Notes: generated by a model not told the origin, from the sequence alone. A stretch of 64,000 bases of DNA from Amanita rubescens (GCA_015039365.1 WION01000067.1:140936-204935), one strand, 5' to 3'; positions 12,261 through 22,951 are shown, numbered from the stretch's first letter. A program made the numbers and translations.

Positions 12261-12741
12261 AAGTAATGGGTTGCAAGAGTGCTCCTTGTCGACAGAACAC
12301 ATCAGCGATACTGCCGTACTAGACAGCGTTATTCCCTCGGTCCACATCGTTCGCATACAATACGTTCTCTGCCGAGCCAGCAGCCGTGGACGAAAACCGC
12401 CATCCCCGACTGGCAACAGCAACGGTTTCCCAGACGCTCACAAGTGCACTGCCATGGTTAGATGCAACAACACCATCAATATCGCTTTGGCCTTGGTTTG
12501 ATGTGTAAAGTCAAGCGAAGTCCTTTACTCTGTCAGGTTGCGTCGGGAGAGGAAGCCACTCGACCATAAAGGATTCTCACTGACTTGATCCACAGAATAC
12601 ACTATGGTAATGGCAAGATCAGGAAGGAATCATCGGGGAATGGTGCGGGCAATTGAGCGACATCAATGCCAAGAGATAGCCGAGCGGCACCTGGTCACAA
12701 GGAATGCGGTAGATCTGCTGACTGCTGTGGATTGCTAGTTC

Positions 12742-12748
12742 TATAAAA
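12742..12748 (+). promoter_or_regulatory. TATA box of secreted hairpin gene 2
   Basis: TATAAAA, 64 bp before the ATG at 12806. It is conserved with the paralogue, together with roughly 60 bp on each side. Confidence 0.65.
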
Positions 12749-12805
12749 TCAGGTCGCCTCCCATCTCGGCCCTCAGAAGTGCTGGTCACTCCCCGTCCTC
12801 CAACA

Positions 12806-13345
12806 ATGTTGCGCATTCTCTTGCTCTGCCTTCTTCTAAGCATCGTTGCTATCCTCCCTACCCTCTCTATCCCCATCAACAACAATGATGGTCACGATCT
12901 CAAACCACTGGCGGATGTGATCGACAAGAAGCAGGGGGACAGATATTCCGAGTGCAACAAAAAGTGTACCATGTGGAGAAAGAAAAACGACATGAAGAAG
13001 TATTCTGAGTGCCTTAACAAGTGCCTCAGGGAGTATGCGCAAAAAGATCAAGCTGATAGCGGAGGTTCCAAGGGAACTGAAGAGACTCAAGAGAGTGGTA
13101 AAGTAGGTAACAATGATTTGACCACGTCTCTCCATAGCTCACTCAATCGAATGGCAGCATTGACCCGCTGGTGGTCCTCAGACTCTTCAGTTTCGTCGGT
13201 TGCTCCCGGGATTATAGTGTTGTATTCCGCAGACGCAGAGTATCATGAGTTGGGACGTACGATAGCAGATGTAATTCCCCGGGCTGGCGCTCAGAATGTA
13301 CTTTTTTTGACTTCATTGACGAAATCGACCCAGTTTTGGATTTAG
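12806..13345 (+). CDS. Small secreted CX3C-X14-CX3C protein 2
   Basis: 179 aa, no intron needed. The signal peptide is almost identical to paralogue 1. Cysteines sit at 50, 54, 69 and 73 (CNKKC and CLNKC) in a strongly basic, helical stretch; the hairpin loop is two residues longer than in paralogue 1. A Gly/Ser/Glu linker follows, then a C-terminal region of about 80 residues with LYSADAEYHELG, which paralogue 1 has lost by frameshift. This copy looks like the intact member. The shared promoter and signal sequence contrast with divergence of the mature part, as expected for secreted effector-like or antimicrobial proteins. That reading is inference. Confidence 0.65.
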   Translation: MLRILLLCLLLSIVAILPTLSIPINNNDGHDLKPLADVIDKKQGDRYSECNKKCTMWRKKNDMKKYSECLNKCLREYAQKDQADSGGSKGTEETQESGKVGNNDLTTSLHSSLNRMAALTRWWSSDSSVSSVAPGIIVLYSADAEYHELGRTIADVIPRAGAQNVLFLTSLTKSTQFWI

Positions 13346-13954
13346 TTTCACACCGCGCGCGTTTGTCGTTCCACCACAAACACGGCAGTGTCGAACCCGT
13401 CTCCGGAATCTATGCTCCTCTTTGATGTTTGCCGAAAGAGGGTCACCCGTACCTATATCCGCCTCTTTGTGGCATGCTTGGATCTCTCCTTGGGCTGCTG
13501 CTAGTAGGCGAATCCTCGGACACAGACTCGTTGTGGGTCGCTTCGATCGCGCCCGCGTCTCCCAAGTTGCTGGTACTAGCCTAGACTCGTGCCAACTCAC
13601 TCGTACTAGACCATCGCAAGACTTTATATTGTAACATTGAATTGGACAAGGCGAGCGTGCTGAATAAGGACGAGATAGACCCGCGGTTGGCGCAGTCGGA
13701 GCAGGATCCTTAGTCGCTGAGGGGTGTGGTGGGCGGTGCTTTTTTTCGTTGTCGTCATTTTTTTTGGCTCAAGTTATTACGTCAAGGTACAGGAACCTTC
13801 ACTTGAATATGACGCATTGCAAGTAATGGAAGATCCGGCGTGGCTCAGTACTCCCGTTACTTCTCCCTCCCGTACGTCCCGCTGTTGCTCAAGCTAGCGT
13901 ACTACAACGGTTGTCCACGAGCAGTCCGGTAAAGAGGCGAAAGACAAGTGGGGC
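13346..13954. other. Unassigned stretch
   Basis: No gene recognised. An antisense open frame of 95 codons (13313-13600) overlaps the end of the secreted gene and looks like chance. A short plus-strand run around 13640-13710 reads IELDKASVLNKDEIDPRLAQ before a stop and may be a lost exon of an unknown gene. Confidence 0.3.
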
Positions 13955-14070
13955 ACGATCGGAGGGTATTTCAGAAATTACGACATGCGAGAATTTGTGA
14001 AAACTATGCGCATCCCATTGATAATGCAATAATGGCTTTTGTACGCTACCACTAGCATTGTTACAGATAT
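13955..14070 (+). pseudogene. Fragment of the stanniocalcin-like secreted gene
   Basis: About 110 bp match 23285-23400, the part of the stanniocalcin-like gene that encodes the last conserved cysteines. Indels destroy the frame. It sits beside GPI-protein gene A exactly as the fuller copy sits beside gene B, so it belongs to one duplicated cassette. Confidence 0.7.
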
Positions 14071-14189
14071 AGTGTGGACGATCGACGATTTTGTTACTAC
14101 TAATGTAAATGGTATCCTCTGGCCTAGTAATGCTACCCTGAACCCAGTCAAAAGAAGGTTGACTCGTAATCATCGCAAAAATTACATCC

Positions 14190-15040
14190 TTAAAAAAACG
14201 CTATGAAAACTGGTGCACATATGCTTAATAGCAAGCCGGGCACGAAGGGGGTATAGAGCGCGGCACTATTAGATGTATTAGTAGGTAATATGCTCGCAGA
14301 TGCAGTCGTGCTAGGGGTGATTTCGGTCGTCGTGGGAGAGGTTGGATTGGTAGTGATCGAATTGGTGGCGGTCGGATTAGTGGAGGCCGAATTGCCAGAG
14401 GTCGAATTGGAAGGGGGCGGGGCAGTGCCTCCATTGCTGAGATACGCAGGAGGTGGGACAGCCGTCGACGGGTCGTTGAGATTGCCAACACCCCAGGGAA
14501 TCGCTTCACCTGTGCCTGGCTGCGTCGCGTTGGGCGGAGGTGTTGTCTGCCCAGAGCTAGAAGCAATAGTAAACCGCGCTGTCCATTGCTTGTTGACAGC
14601 AACAGGCGACGTGAACTGGTAAAAGTAGATTGCAGAGTTGGGTGTAACCTAATACATAAGCATGGTTCAGCTTGGAGGTGGCTGAATTTTTTTAAAACAA
14701 AAATTTCACCTGAGGGCAAGTCCAAACGAAGGATCCGGATGTCGTTCCATCCTGGTTCTGTGCCACGGCTGACGCGCGAGTGAGCAAAAGAAAAAGTAGA
14801 GAAGCGTCGGTACATACTAGTCAAGGGAATCATGTCATAATTATCGCCAGTCATGAGCTGAATTGACATGTTCTTCCAGGTGGTGGAGGAACTTGTGTCC
14901 CCAACCCAGCCAATTGCACAATTGCTACCGGCGTTGGCGGCATAGCCTGGTGCAGGGACGGTAGGCGTGACGTCCGCTACTACTATCAAGGAGGCGGGCA
15001 GGATGGCGAGAATCGCGATTAAAGGGACCTTGGAGAACAT
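14190..15040 (-). CDS. GPI-anchored Ser/Thr-rich surface protein A
   Basis: Exons on the minus strand: 15040-14818, 14768-14710, 14648-14190, giving 246 aa. The introns of 49 and 61 bp are GT..AG. A signal peptide comes first (MFSKVPLIAILAILPASLIV). Next is an extracellular domain of about 110 residues with WKNMSIQLMTGDN, WTCPQVTPNSAIYFYQF and an R/AFTIASSSG motif, a pattern common in basidiomycete cell-surface proteins. A Pro/Ser/Thr-rich stalk of about 80 residues follows, and then a hydrophobic C-terminus (FVPGLLLSICAPVFIAFF) behind an NSAA-type omega region, as expected for a GPI anchor. Reading straight through intron 1 gives a longer frame to 14225 with none of these features. The role is probably cell-wall or surface; no enzyme motif is seen. 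Confidence 0.75.
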
Positions 15041-15339
15041 TGCACCTAAGGTAATAAAAAGTGTGAAAAAGCGAAATTTGGTTGACTCGGACTAGCGTAC
15101 AGTTATTCAAAAGGAGTGGAGGGTTCAAAAGAGTGGAAGTGGTTGCTAAGGTAGCCTAATCGTGAGACGCGTTAAACTGTCAAATCTTTCAAACATGACC
15201 GCCCTCGACTCGATTTGGCTAGCAGTGAACTAGTGACGTCATGCATCATATTGATCATCATGCTCACGAGCTGTTAGGACATTTCTCTCAACAATGTCCA
15301 GTCCATCCCCGCATCGTCAAACTTTTGCCTCTGCCAGTA
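15041..15339. other. Upstream region of GPI-protein gene A
   Basis: No gene seen. The stretch up to about 15260 is similar to 24600-24765 upstream of gene B, with the same GAGACGCGTTAAAC and GTGACGT motifs. It is therefore part of the duplicated cassette and probably carries the promoter. Confidence 0.5.
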
Positions 15340-15515
15340 TGGAACGCGGAGACAAGTTCATGGATCTCGCCGAAAATGAAGAAAACTGTCAATTCCTGCA
15401 GGAAGATCGAAATAACATCTCTGCCGCTTGGCGGCCCATACCAGCCAAGTCAGGTGCGGAAACGTGGATGCGTTGCCCAGATACATATTATTATTCGAAA
15501 AGATTAAGTACTTAG
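15340..15515 (+). pseudogene. VPS10 exon 6-7 fragment
   Basis: Encodes GDKFMDLAENEENCQ, matching the 10CC module of VPS10 exon 6 ([15 protein letters not shown] at about 5672-5716). Weaker similarity to exon 7 follows, then stops. It is isolated from any other VPS10 exon and lies between surface-protein genes. Confidence 0.7.
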
Positions 15516-15587
15516 CTAAGTTAATACCAACGTGATATATATACACCTTGTACAATAAATCATGAGATCATTCCCAGAATAAAACTT

Positions 15588-17164
15588 TTAAATACCGTGA
15601 CGATGATGCATCTGGGCTACAATTGCTGGGTTAGGGTGAGCTGGTGCGCCAATATTGTCGTAACGAAGCGGCAACTTTATAACGCGCTCCTCGGGTGGAG
15701 GGAGAAGAGTCACTCTCCCATCCTTATGTTGAGTGAGGCCGGAACCCCACGCTTGTTCACGCCGCGAAGAGCTCGACACCTCCGATGGCGGATTATACTT
15801 GGACCCAAACTGGCTTGGCCCATAATTGTGCATCGACCCGGTCTCGCTTGTTGCAACTTGCCTGGGAGCAATGAATGAGTCTTCATGATAATGCGACAAT
15901 GTGTCACCCGTGGTTGGCCTCAGCGTATGTACGGGAGACTCGGATATTTTTTCTGTCACCGACTCATGTGGATCGCCCAGAATATCGATTGACGGAGGAT
16001 ATCTGGACCTTCTCGTCTGAGCATTCCTCCTCAAGAGATGAAGCAGAATGCCGATGAGCAATACAACTAATACTCCCCCGACGATCCCGCCTATGAGAGC
16101 AGCTGTTCTAATTCTAATTCTGTTTGGTTTAAGATTTTGTGAGAATGAAAGGCGGTTTATGCTTACCCTCCACTGCTGGATGCAGCACTGTCACTGCGTT
16201 TGCTTTTGCTACTGCCTGCAGTTGTGCTGGTGGAATAGATGCCTGCGGGCGTTCCGCCCGTTGAACTTGGACTTGGACTGTTCAAACAGCTCTCGTCGTT
16301 GAAGTTGAAACCCACTCTAAACGTCACTTCCCCTCCCGATCCCATGCCATGATTGTCCCCTGCGACAAGGATAAATGCCGTCCCTCCTTCAATTGGCGGA
16401 GTCCAAGAAAATCCTGTTCCTTGTGTTGATGTAGTCGTTATACTCGACTCTGGTATCGTAAACGATTGTCCTCCGGGTATGATGACGTCGAAACTTGGCG
16501 TTCTAAAAATCGTTATTAATAATGTTGTTTGAAATCGCAATATTAAAACTAATACTGGACCCTTGTACGGTTGATGCATTCCACCAGATCCGGCGTGATT
16601 CGCATTGCGTGAAACGATTATCAGAGCCAACGTAGTAAGAGAAAAGCGCCGCGTATGGATTTGATACGCTATAACAGCTGCTGTCGTCGGATTCCAATAC
16701 TTGCGTCGCGAGACTTGTTCCACCCGTTCCAAATCCACGAGCATCACTAACCTAATAATGGAAGGCCCGTTAACGCCGAAAACAAAAGAAGGGAGATGCA
16801 GGCGCTTAGCCAAACGACAACTTACCACGGCTACAAATTGGGAATTTGCTGGATAATTGATCGCGAAACTGGCGGTTGTCGAATTTCCATCGAAAGCATA
16901 GTCAATAATTGGACGAACTTCGGCATCATTTGGAAGTGGTGTTGGACCAGAAGGAATGACAAGGACGCGGTAAGGAGGTACCCCATCTGATCCTGTGATG
17001 GATATTGACAGATTTGAACATTGTGTAGCGGGCGCAGTAAGAACCCAGGAGTATGCCGCTGAAAAAGTTGGTTGGAGTAACAGAATGTGAAAAAAGAGGA
17101 AAGAAACGCGTCCTAAGGAGGGTGATGAAAGCGGGGAAGGGGAGTGCGACATCTTCAGGCCCAA
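15588..17164 (-). CDS. Single-pass membrane protein with extracellular domain (paralogue C)
   Basis: Exons on the minus strand: 17164-16826, 16751-16561, 16502-16167, 16119-15588, giving 465 aa (461 if the second ATG at 17152 is used). A signal peptide is followed by AYSWVLTAPATQCSNLSI, a start typical of a basidiomycete extracellular module. Next come GSDGVPPY, P.GPTPLPN and SFAINYPANSQF repeats, a Ser-rich hinge, and one membrane segment encoded at the start of exon 4 (LIGGIVGGVLVVLLIGILL). A cytosolic tail of about 140 residues follows, with proline- and serine-rich patches. The layout resembles wall-stress sensors, but the extracellular module is not WSC. No ligand or signalling motif is known to me. 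It forms a tandem pair with the next gene: same strand, same four exons, same intron phases. Confidence 0.75.
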
Positions 17165-17416
17165 GGGGAAAACCTTCTCAAGCTCCTCATGAGTGAGTAA
17201 CTTTTATATATTAAATTTTGGAATCGATCGCCATTGCTTTACGCTATGTGGACTGTTCTAGGACGTGAATCGCTAGCGACCGGACAGGACCAGACGTGGA
17301 AATATTCAAGTTAGTTAGACCAGGGGCACCGCATTGCAGTAGTATGCGTGACATCCGGCCGTACACCCACCGCCTTCCCGAACCGGATCAAAGTTTCTTT
17401 CATATTGCCTTTCCCA
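17165..17416. other. Spacer between tandem membrane-protein genes
   Basis: Contains the upstream region of paralogue C and the 3' flank of paralogue D. No gene seen. Confidence 0.4.
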
Positions 17417-19070
17417 TTAAAGAGGGTTCTGGCTTCCGAGCAATACTTCCAAATTAGGACGATCCTGGGCGCCAATCTTGTCGTACCGGGGCGGTAGCTC
17501 GACGATGGGCCGTCTAGTGGGTAGAAGAAGCGTGACGCCCGAATCCTCGTGCTGAATGACATTGACATCACATGGTTCACGTTGTGAGCCCGGTACTTCC
17601 AATGGAGGGTCAATCCTAGACCCAAAATCGCTGGTCCTGTTGTATCCACCACTCCCACTCCCACTCCCGCTCGCCGACATACTTGTCACTTCACTCGGCC
17701 TCAAAGTGAACAGTGGAGTAGATGAATAACCGGATTCCCACTGGTAAACATTCTCGCTTGTGTGCCTCGCTTCCGCAAATGGCTCTGGACTGTACTGCGA
17801 TAAAGGGTGATCTCGGGTTGGAATTTGTCCCGTTCTTCTTGAATTTCTCTGCAAGAAATAGTAGAGAGCACCAACGGCCAGTATTAGAAAACCACCGATC
17901 CCCCCGCCGACAATTTCACCTATGAGGGTAGATGTTCTGATCCTATTTATTACAGCTTTAGGGTATGCAAACTCGGAAAGAGGGTACTAGCTCACCTTTC
18001 ACCACTGGATGAACCACTACTTGCGCTACCGTTGGTGGTGGTGGTATTGGAGTTGGCGTTGGCGTTGGCGTTGGCGTTAGTGTTGGAGGTACTACTGGCG
18101 CTGCTTGCAGCCGCGCTGGTGGCATAACTGCCGGCAGGCAGCCCCGGTGTGGAACTCGGACTCAGAGCGTTCAAACAGCTTGTATCAATATTGTAGTTGA
18201 TTGAGAATATTGCGGATCCACCCGACCCCATGCCACGGTCATCACCCGCGACGACTATAAGCGTCGTCTCTGCTTGAATTGGTGGGGTCCACGAAAATCC
18301 CGTTCCTTCTGACGATGTTTGCGTTATACCTGACTCTGGTATCACAAACGATTGTCCCCCAGGTATGATCCCATCGAAACTCGGCGTCCTATGAGATTTT
18401 GTTAATGATGCTTAGAATAAGAATATTTGGACCAACGCCATACCCTTGTACGGTTGATTCCACCCACCAGATCCGACTTGCTTCGCATTGGGTGAATTGA
18501 TTATCCGAGCCAACGAAGTAATAGAAAGGTAATGAATGTGTGCTAAGGCAGCTGCTATCTCCGGAATTCGAAACTTTCATGGCAACACTTGTTCCGCCCG
18601 TGCCAAATCCACGAGCATCACTAACCTAGCGATAGCAGCCCATCAATGTCAGCACTGAACATAAAAGTACAAAACCAATAAGCCTCTAGCACACGAGCGC
18701 CCGGCCAAAATGGATGAGTCTAGACCAGGCATGGAAAGGGAGGCAACAAGTAAACTTGATAACTCACCACCGCAACGAATTGGGAATCTGCTGGGTAATT
18801 GATTGCAAAACTGGTAGTTGTTGAATCGCCATCGAAAGGTTGAACAATGACTGTGCGAACTTCTGCGCTATTGGGAAGCGGCGTGGGACCAAAAGGGACG
18901 ACGAGAACGCTATAAGGCGGCGTTCCGTCAGATCCTGTAATGGTTATGGATAGGTTTGAACACTGTGTCGCAGGTGCATTGAGAATCCAGGAATATGCCG
19001 CCGAGAAGCTCGGTTGGAGTGCTAGAAGATGGAACGGGAGCAGAAGGGCGCATCGTAAGGAAAGAAACAT
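17417..19070 (-). CDS. Single-pass membrane protein with extracellular domain (paralogue D)
   Basis: Exons on the minus strand: 19070-18768, 18625-18444, 18388-17996, 17942-17417, giving 467 aa. Intron 1 is 142 bp, the others 53-55 bp. Domain order matches paralogue C: signal peptide, AYSWILNAPATQCSNLSI, GSDGTPPY, a Cys-pair region (SSCLST ... FTQCEASRIWW), FSWTPPIQAETT, a low-complexity hinge, one membrane helix (GEIVGGGIGGFLILAVGALYYFL) and a cytosolic tail. The hinge carries a run of Asn-Ala dipeptides encoded by a hexanucleotide repeat near 18050-18085, absent from paralogue C. The tail ends with PPRYDKIG and PNLEV motifs shared with C. A surface-sensing role is plausible but inferred. 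Confidence 0.75.
18050..18085. repeat. GTTGGC hexanucleotide microsatellite
   Basis: Four to five in-phase copies of GTTGGC (with variants at the ends) inside exon 3 of paralogue D. They encode alternating Asn and Ala in the extracellular hinge. Copy number may vary between strains, changing hinge length without breaking the frame. Confidence 0.8.
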
Positions 19071-21164
19071 GTTTGATGCGAAGGCCGCGACGGGGGAGCC
19101 TTCAAGCTAACTTCGCCTCCAAGGTAAGATGCAGGGCGCTCCAGTGCTCACAGGCATGGAAAACCGTTGGTTCTGGGTCCAATTAATTGATTTTTGTCGC
19201 TGTGAAACGAATTCATTCGCCGTGAGCTTATCACAACATATTCACTCTAGACCATGATATACTCACCAAGCATGCACCGCTGGTGATGACGCCAGTCACG
19301 CCACCAACCGCCAGCCTCCAGCTTCAGCTCGACATTGAACGTTGATAATCGGTAATGGAAATACGCGCCCCGTGTACGCCACATGATGTACCTGTATTTA
19401 TCAAAGAAGTCACCACAATAGTATTCAACCTGTTCCGAGGCTGTAAGTCTCGACGGTCTCATTCTGATCGAGAGTAAACATATGCAAATAGTACGGGTCC
19501 CGCTCGCCACCAACAGATCCAGGCGGCTCCCTTATCTTGGTACGACAATGCGGTGCCCCTACGCTGGCTTCACTAGTCCCGCATCTCGTTCTGTCCGGTT
19601 CGACGCTAGGGCTCCCCGACCAGGCGTTTTCTTCACTTTCTTTCTCGCATTCTACAACTGCTCTGAAGAACCTCGCGCGGCGCGCGCGTTGTTGGCCCTG
19701 TGGTACCTCTAACTGTACCTGGTGCCAATCTGAACAATTCTAGAACCGATCTTGACACTGACATTAATATGTGGACGTCGAACTTGACAAAGGCCCATCC
19801 AGCGCGGCTAACAAAGTATCAGACGCTAACCAATTGGACAACGCAAGCGTGGCTACCGCCGCCCCAACACCTTCCATGCGTTCTTCCGCGTCCAAATCAA
19901 GCCTCAGTACCCAAGAGTCAACCACCAACGTCGCCGCAGAATCAATGCGATACCAGGTAAGCCTTTCTCTCAGCCTTGTTTTGCCATAGTTAGCTCCCTG
20001 GTTATCGCAGACGGCGCAACATGTTGCGCCTACTGGTTTTCAAAGCGCTCAAACGCTCACGCGTGGGCAAAATTACCATTGTTATCACACATGATTTGTT
20101 GCAAAATGAAGCTACTAATTTTATAAGAAGGATGTGTCGTCGAACAAGGCTTTCGAGGCGACCTGGAAAATCTGAAATGTTAGGGAAGAGAGCGGGTTTT
20201 TCGAAGCGCAGATGCGGACTGGTGGACACCTTTCAAAGAGGAATTGTATTACAAAGTTGACGTGGATCCAATTGAACTCCTGGATAGTTCAGACGACGAA
20301 TTGGTGGACAAGCCTTTCAGGTCCAGGCACCATATGCGTCTCTAGCCAACTGGATGTTTGGCGCTCTCACTGATCTGGCATCGGCTCTGAGGAAACATCA
20401 GCGCTTCAGCCCCTGCCGAAGCGGGACTAAAAAGGATTAGCCAATTCTTTCTGCTGGACCTCTTGGTCCAGGACAAAGCTAAACTTTCAGGCTTGCAATG
20501 AAAAAAGTTAATATACTACATGTTGTAGAAGTTACGTACATATAAAAGTCAAAAAGCAATAAAAGTAGTGGATGCATGCAGCCAAATGGCCCCTTGGCGG
20601 TCCAGACCTGGGCCTGCTCGGTGAATAATGTCTAATTATTTACATGTGTTATTTCTCGGTTATAATAACTTTGTTAGAATTAGTAAGGCCATGTTAGACT
20701 GGCCATGGTTCGAGGTCCATGTCCGGAAATGCGGGATGGAACCTCGTTTGCGGTTCAGGTTCAGCATACTGGGCGAACCTGGACCTCTGAAGCACCAATC
20801 AAATGTTGATCGAAATTGCCTGAGGCAGCCAATATCCACTGAGGCGAGTTCTAGTCCTCCTGCGATTCTTTCGGCCTGTTTCATTTGATTCTCGCCGTCA
20901 CCAATTGCATTGGACGCTAACCAAATTGCTTTTATTCAAGTTCGGCCCCTGGCATCAACCATCCGCCTGCCAGCTCCTCTAAAACGGTACCTAACGCTTG
21001 CAACGATCTTCTGATGTGGTGTGCAGATGATGTCAAGGTCGAAACCGGATTGGTCAGATTGAGCGAAACCATCTCCGTCGTGTTCTGCCGCTGCGAACAG
21101 CAAGCATGGTGGGCGATTGGCGAAGAAAGCTCGGGACGAGACTGTCTTACCGTACTAGCGTTAT
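19071..21164. other. Unassigned stretch with traces of old coding sequence
   Basis: No intact gene. Plus-strand traces: about 19771-19958 reads an acidic, Ser/Ala-rich piece ending at a possible donor site, and about 20210-20345 reads DPIELLDSSDDELVDKPF before a stop. Both could be exons of one decayed gene. Minus-strand frame 19247-19513 (88 codons) is not recognised. From 20500 to 21160 nothing is seen. Confidence 0.3.
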
Positions 21165-21345
21165 TTCCGTTTGACCTATAGCGCGTTTGACTTGAATACG
21201 TTTGATGGTGGAGATAAGTTGCGTTTGACTTGAATACGTTTGACCTAAGATCAGCTTCTGGTGGAGATAGCCCACTAGCTGCGTTTCACTGGAATACGTT
21301 ATCTCCGTTTGACCTAAGATCAGCTTCTAGTGGGAAATAGCCCGG
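21165..21345. repeat. Short degenerate tandem/interspersed repeats
   Basis: GCGTTTGACTTGAATACGTT occurs at about 21183 and 21221 and, with changes, at 21281. A second unit, GACCTAAGATCAGCTTCT followed by GTGG and ATAGCCC, occurs at about 21242 and 21311. The last unit overlaps the end of the HNH-family gene and supplies its final codons and stop. Confidence 0.75.
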
Positions 21346-22664
21346 AGGTAAGAGAGAACGCACGGAGAGCTTTGCATCCACTGCTGCACTTTCACTCGAC
21401 TAGCCTCCTTCGCAAACAACTCTTCCGCCTCCTCTCGCCTCTGTCGTTCTGCGGCCATCAATTCAGGAGTGGTTCCCTTGAGCAACATGGAGAGCGCAAG
21501 GACCTTGTCCATCGCACGAAGCATTCCATCTGACATTTTCGTGCTATGATTTCTCCCTCTCGGTCGTCTATTGCCGTCGTTGTGATCATCAGGTTCTGAA
21601 AAACTATCGCTGTCACTTGAGTACGGAGAGGCTGGTGGTATAGGTATAGATTTATAGTGCTCGGCAAAACGTTGCTCCATCACTTCCTCGATGTCCTGTC
21701 CACTGCCCCAGCGTCGATAGGCAGCAACACCATACATGTAGTCAAGGATGACAGTAGATGGCAGTGATGTGCCCGTACCGGTGATGCGCGCGTCACGTTG
21801 CAGAATCGGATCGAGGCTAGTGTCTGGTGCCAAATTATGCAATGTGATGCGACTGGATGGCATTGGACCTGCCTCAACCCTAGGGATGTCGGCGGGGTCC
21901 AAAGCAAAGTTGGGCGTCTAGAGATCACCAGATTCAGTAATTTTCGGAACTTCAAATGTCTACTTTACGTACCTTTAGGAAAGCCCGTGCGCGAACGACG
22001 AATGCAGATTCTTGACCAAAAACATCCCGTTCTCAACAGAGTTAATGCCTAGATTTTTAGGTTCTAGAGAAGAGTCGTACGAATTGAGACGATCTTGGAG
22101 AATAACCGCAATGTACTAGAAGGGTGTTTAGCAAGATGGTGACACGGAACAATGACGACGGATACATACCTCATCGCCCTTGCTTTTGGCGAGTAGGTGT
22201 GCTCCATCGCAATCATCGGCATGGGACCCTGTGAAGACGCACACAGGGCCATCGCGCGCCATGACATTACGGCGGAAACGTGAAGAGCGTGTCGTTTGCT
22301 CAGAGGCGGTGATTCGATCGTTCAATGTTTTGTGGTCGATGAGATGATAATCTCCTATAGGGGCGTAAACCAAAATATTAGCGATAAGCGACAGATATTT
22401 ACCCTCAGGAATATAATGGTAAGCTTCGGCAATATTATCAAGGGAGATACTGTCATAGTCGACAGGGGTGCCATTGGGCATCGCAGACTCGGAGAGATGT
22501 CCACGGACTCCACAAATGGCGAATGTAACAAATCGAAGCCATTTGACAGGGCGGACGGAGAGCCTCTCGATGTCATTGAAGGGGATGGAGAGTGCTAGAA
22601 CTTGTCCGCGGTGGGCAGATAAATGTTCACCATGGTGGACGAGCTTAAGTAAGCCTGAACGCAC
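21327..22664 (-). pseudogene. HNH-endonuclease-domain protein, frameshifted
   Basis: Three exons on the minus strand: 22664-22170, 22115-21973, 21917-21327. Exon 1 encodes the family's N-terminal region and an HNH-like core, CVFTGSHADDCDGAHLLAKS (possible zinc Cys plus catalytic-type AHL histidine). Exon 3 encodes the conserved TPNFALDPADIPRVEAGPMP block and an acidic, coiled C-terminus. Exon 2 is 143 bp where 144 is needed to keep phase, and the reading shifts near 21980-21990. As it stands the protein stops after the HNH core. The family is widespread in Agaricomycetes, often in many copies; its biological role is unknown to me. A sequencing error in exon 2 is the main alternative to true decay. 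Confidence 0.6.
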
Positions 22665-22714
22665 TTTTGAGCCTTTTGTCGGCGTTAAAGTGTATACTCA
22701 TACTAATTTCCCTT

Positions 22715-22780
22715 GTAAAGTTCCATCTGGCAATCTAGTAGGACAACCTGGACTCAGCTCCCTCAAGAGCGCCAGGTACG
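22715..22780 (+). pseudogene. VPS10 exon 9 fragment
   Basis: About 60 bp match the start of VPS10 exon 9 (6186-6245), with an 11-bp loss. It is too short to be anything but a scar. It lies immediately upstream of the HNH-family gene, on the opposite strand. Confidence 0.65.
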
Positions 22781-22854
22781 CCACTTTAGACCCGGCGCAT
22801 CAATTCACGCACCTTAAGGTCACCGGACCAACCCCTTGTTCCTGACCGCATTAA

Positions 22855-22874
22855 CCCCCCCCCCCCCCCCCCCC
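22855..22874. repeat. Homopolymer of 20 C
   Basis: Uninterrupted run of twenty cytosines. Unusual in fungal unique DNA; it may be a real tract or an assembly artefact. Confidence 0.9.
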
Positions 22875-22951
22875 AACTTCAACTTCTCAGCGCAGTGTGA
22901 TGATGACAACAAGGTATATTACGGTGCGTTTAAGGATATTCAGCTATTAAC

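Noticed and set aside
14225..15040. Single 271-codon reading of GPI gene A without introns
   Set aside because: It runs through a perfect donor and acceptor and yields an Arg/Pro-rich end; the spliced version gives the conserved domain and GPI signal shared with gene B.
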